From Acetobacteraceae bacterium (lineage in GTDB: Bacteria; Pseudomonadota; Alphaproteobacteria; Acetobacterales; Acetobacteraceae), in NCBI GenBank assembly GCA_947446625.1, contig CANFIE010000015.1:1-22392 (forward strand): a stretch of DNA of 22,392 bases. The letters run 5' to 3'. Below, piece by piece: positions 21,236-22,392 of the stretch. The notes beneath the pieces are model-generated. The model was not told where the DNA came from. It saw nothing but the letters and a program-made list of their open reading frames with translations, and searched no databases. The first letter of the stretch is position 1; the number at the start of each line of letters is the position of its first letter. The position numbers were made by a program, and so were the translations under genes.

Positions 21236-22266
21236 GGCCGGATGGCCACCTGTACCTGCATGTTGCTCCGGCGCAGCAGCGCCTGGCGGCCAGCTTCGCC
21301 CAGGGTGAGGCGCACTTCCACCGTGCGGCTGTCCACCGCTGCCACGGGGTCTGTGCCGGCCTGGGTGGTGCGGCGCACCAGCCAGCCAATCTCGCGCAGC
21401 GTGGCGGGATAGCGCTGCGGGTCGCCGGGTACGATGACCTCGGCCGGTGCGCCCTCGCGCAGGCGCGGCAGGTCGGTCTCGTACACATCGGCCAGCACAT
21501 CGAGCTGGTCGAGATTCGCGAGGTCCAGTAGGCCGTCGCTGCCCACCGGGTCGCCGGGGCGGGCGTAAATCTTCAATACCGTGCCGGCGATGGGTGCGTA
21601 GATGCGGCTCAGCGCAGCATCGGCGCGGGCCTTGGCCAGCAGGGCCTCGGCACTCGCCACCTGGGCGCTGGCCAGGGCCACATCCTCGGGTCGCGGGCTG
21701 GAGAGGGTTTCCAGCACGGCCTCGGCCTCGGCGCGGGCGGCGGCGGCCGCATCGGCCTGGGCGCGGCTGCGGTCGGCATTCACAAAGGTACCGGCGCCGG
21801 AGGGCACCAGCGTGGCGGCGCGCTGGGCGTCGCGGCGGTTGATGGCCTCGACCGCGTGCAGGTTCTCAATGCGGGCGCGCTGGGCGGCAATCTCGGAAGG
21901 CCGACCGGCGGCGCGCACTTTTGCCAGTGTGGCGCGGGCTTCGGCCAGGGCGGCCTCGGCTTGGGCCACGCTGGCATCCTTCAGCGCCACGTCGCCGAAC
22001 TCGGCCAGCAAGGCGCCCTCGGCCACCACGGCGCCCTCAGTGACCAGCAGGCGCTGGATGCGGGTGACGTTGAAGCCACCCGGCGCGGAGAGCTTGCGGA
22101 TGCGGGAGGCCGGGTCCACCCGGCCCAGCGCGCCCACGCCCGGGCGTTCCGCCGGGGTGGCCGCGGCCGTTGCCGGCGCGGGCGGTGGGGCCTGGCGCAG
22201 CCACCAGGCGCCGCCGGCTGCCAGCAGAAAGGCGGTGCCGGCCAGCAGCAGGGTGCGTGTCTTCAT
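21232..22266 (-). CDS. DevB-like HlyD family periplasmic adaptor
   Basis: A 344-residue membrane-fusion protein. An N-terminal hydrophobic anchor (about 5-24, LLLAGTAFLLAAGGAWWL) leads to a Pro/Ala linker and the DevB-type start GVGALGRVDPASRIRKLSAP. A lipoyl-like half-motif follows (VTEGAVVAEGALLAEFGD), then a long Ala/Glu/Arg-rich coiled-coil hairpin (about 95-220), the second lipoyl half (IYAPIAGTVLKIYARPGD) and beta-barrel strands (LDVLADVYETDLPRLREGAPAEVIV). The coiled coil reaches the outer-membrane channel. Its ATG overlaps the TGA of the upstream TetR-type gene (ATGA) and its stop overlaps DevC. Four genes are thus chained by overlaps. Confidence 0.93.
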   Translation of the reverse strand: MKTRTLLLAGTAFLLAAGGAWWLRQAPPPAPATAAATPAERPGVGALGRVDPASRIRKLSAPGGFNVTRIQRLLVTEGAVVAEGALLAEFGDVALKDASVAQAEAALAEARATLAKVRAAGRPSEIAAQRARIENLHAVEAINRRDAQRAATLVPSGAGTFVNADRSRAQADAAAAARAEAEAVLETLSSPRPEDVALASAQVASAEALLAKARADAALSRIYAPIAGTVLKIYARPGDPVGSDGLLDLANLDQLDVLADVYETDLPRLREGAPAEVIVPGDPQRYPATLREIGWLVRRTTQAGTDPVAAVDSRTVEVRLTLGEAGRQALLRRSNMQVQVAIRP

Positions 22267-22392
22267 GGCGCGGGCTCCAGCAGCCGGCCGAGTGCGGTAC
22301 GAACCGCCTGACGCTCTGCCGCATTCAAGGTGTAGAGGCCAAAGGTGCGGGCCATGAACAGGCCGTCCATCGCCGCCATGATCGCCATGCCG
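22263..22392 (-). CDS. TetR-type regulator, C-terminal fragment cut by the window edge
   Basis: Only the last 42 or so codons are present, reading GMAIMAAMDGLFMARTFGLY followed by TLNAAERQAVRTALGRLLEPAP and a TGA that overlaps the DevB start (ATGA). The pattern (a small-residue helix with M-A-A-M-D-G-L, then a helix around ERQAVRTALGRLL) is typical of the end of TetR/AcrR ligand-binding domains, and such regulators commonly head DevBCA-type operons. The DNA-binding domain lies outside, so the family call rests on a short stretch and on context. It is the likely local regulator of the exporter. Confidence 0.6.
   Translation of the reverse strand, partial: GMAIMAAMDGLFMARTFGLYTLNAAERQAVRTALGRLLEPAP

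Overview
The window is high-GC DNA, tightly packed on both strands. It has twenty-seven complete genes and one gene cut by the right edge, and no gap over 300 bases lacks a gene. The largest gaps are about 200 bases before the PII gene and about 170 bases near 9.5-9.67 kb. The gene content points to an alphaproteobacterium, probably Rhodospirillales/Acetobacteraceae. The clues are several Bug-type (TctC) solute-binding proteins, an IalB-family protein coupled to rlmN, a glnK-amtB pair followed by a TorF-type porin, and palindromic intergenic repeats. This placement is an inference from gene content, not a database result.

Left part (1-9.5 kb). Two palindromes sharing outer arms precede a minus-strand pair: a class I methyltransferase and a DUF218/YdcF-like protein. 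Divergent from it is an ialB-like gene translationally coupled to rlmN (TAATG). A compact minus-strand operon follows: MaoC-like hot-dog protein, Bug solute-binding protein, VOC protein, DUF4431 exported protein. A divergent MFS exporter faces it across a 22-bp operator-like dyad. Then come argG and a second, convergent Bug protein.

Middle part (9.5-15.4 kb). A complex palindromic element separates the second Bug gene from a PaiB-like flavin-binding protein. A fumarylacetoacetate-hydrolase-family protein with a Tat-like leader and a convergent UbiH/Coq6-type monooxygenase follow. The ammonium module comes next: a near-consensus sigma-54 promoter, glnK (PII), amtB, a strong hairpin, then a TorF-like outer-membrane porin and a terminator. 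These genes form a plausible route for ammonium from outer membrane to cytoplasm, under nitrogen control.

Right part (15.2-22.4 kb). This holds a DUF2892 membrane protein, a YeaE-like aldo/keto reductase, and a divergent ECF sigma factor with a short anti-sigma partner that lacks the usual periplasmic domain. A BKACE (DUF849) enzyme is divergent from a ketopantoate-reductase-family protein. Last is a four-gene minus-strand operon: a TetR-type regulator (C-terminus only), then DevB, DevC and DevA of a MacB/DevBCA-type exporter.

Most genes belong to known families. I see no phage, insertion sequence, CRISPR array, tRNA or rRNA, and no clear new defence or biosynthetic system. The points most worth checking are the repeat elements, the truncated anti-sigma factor, the exported FAH-family protein, the TorF/ammonium link, and the accessory block between rlmN and argG.
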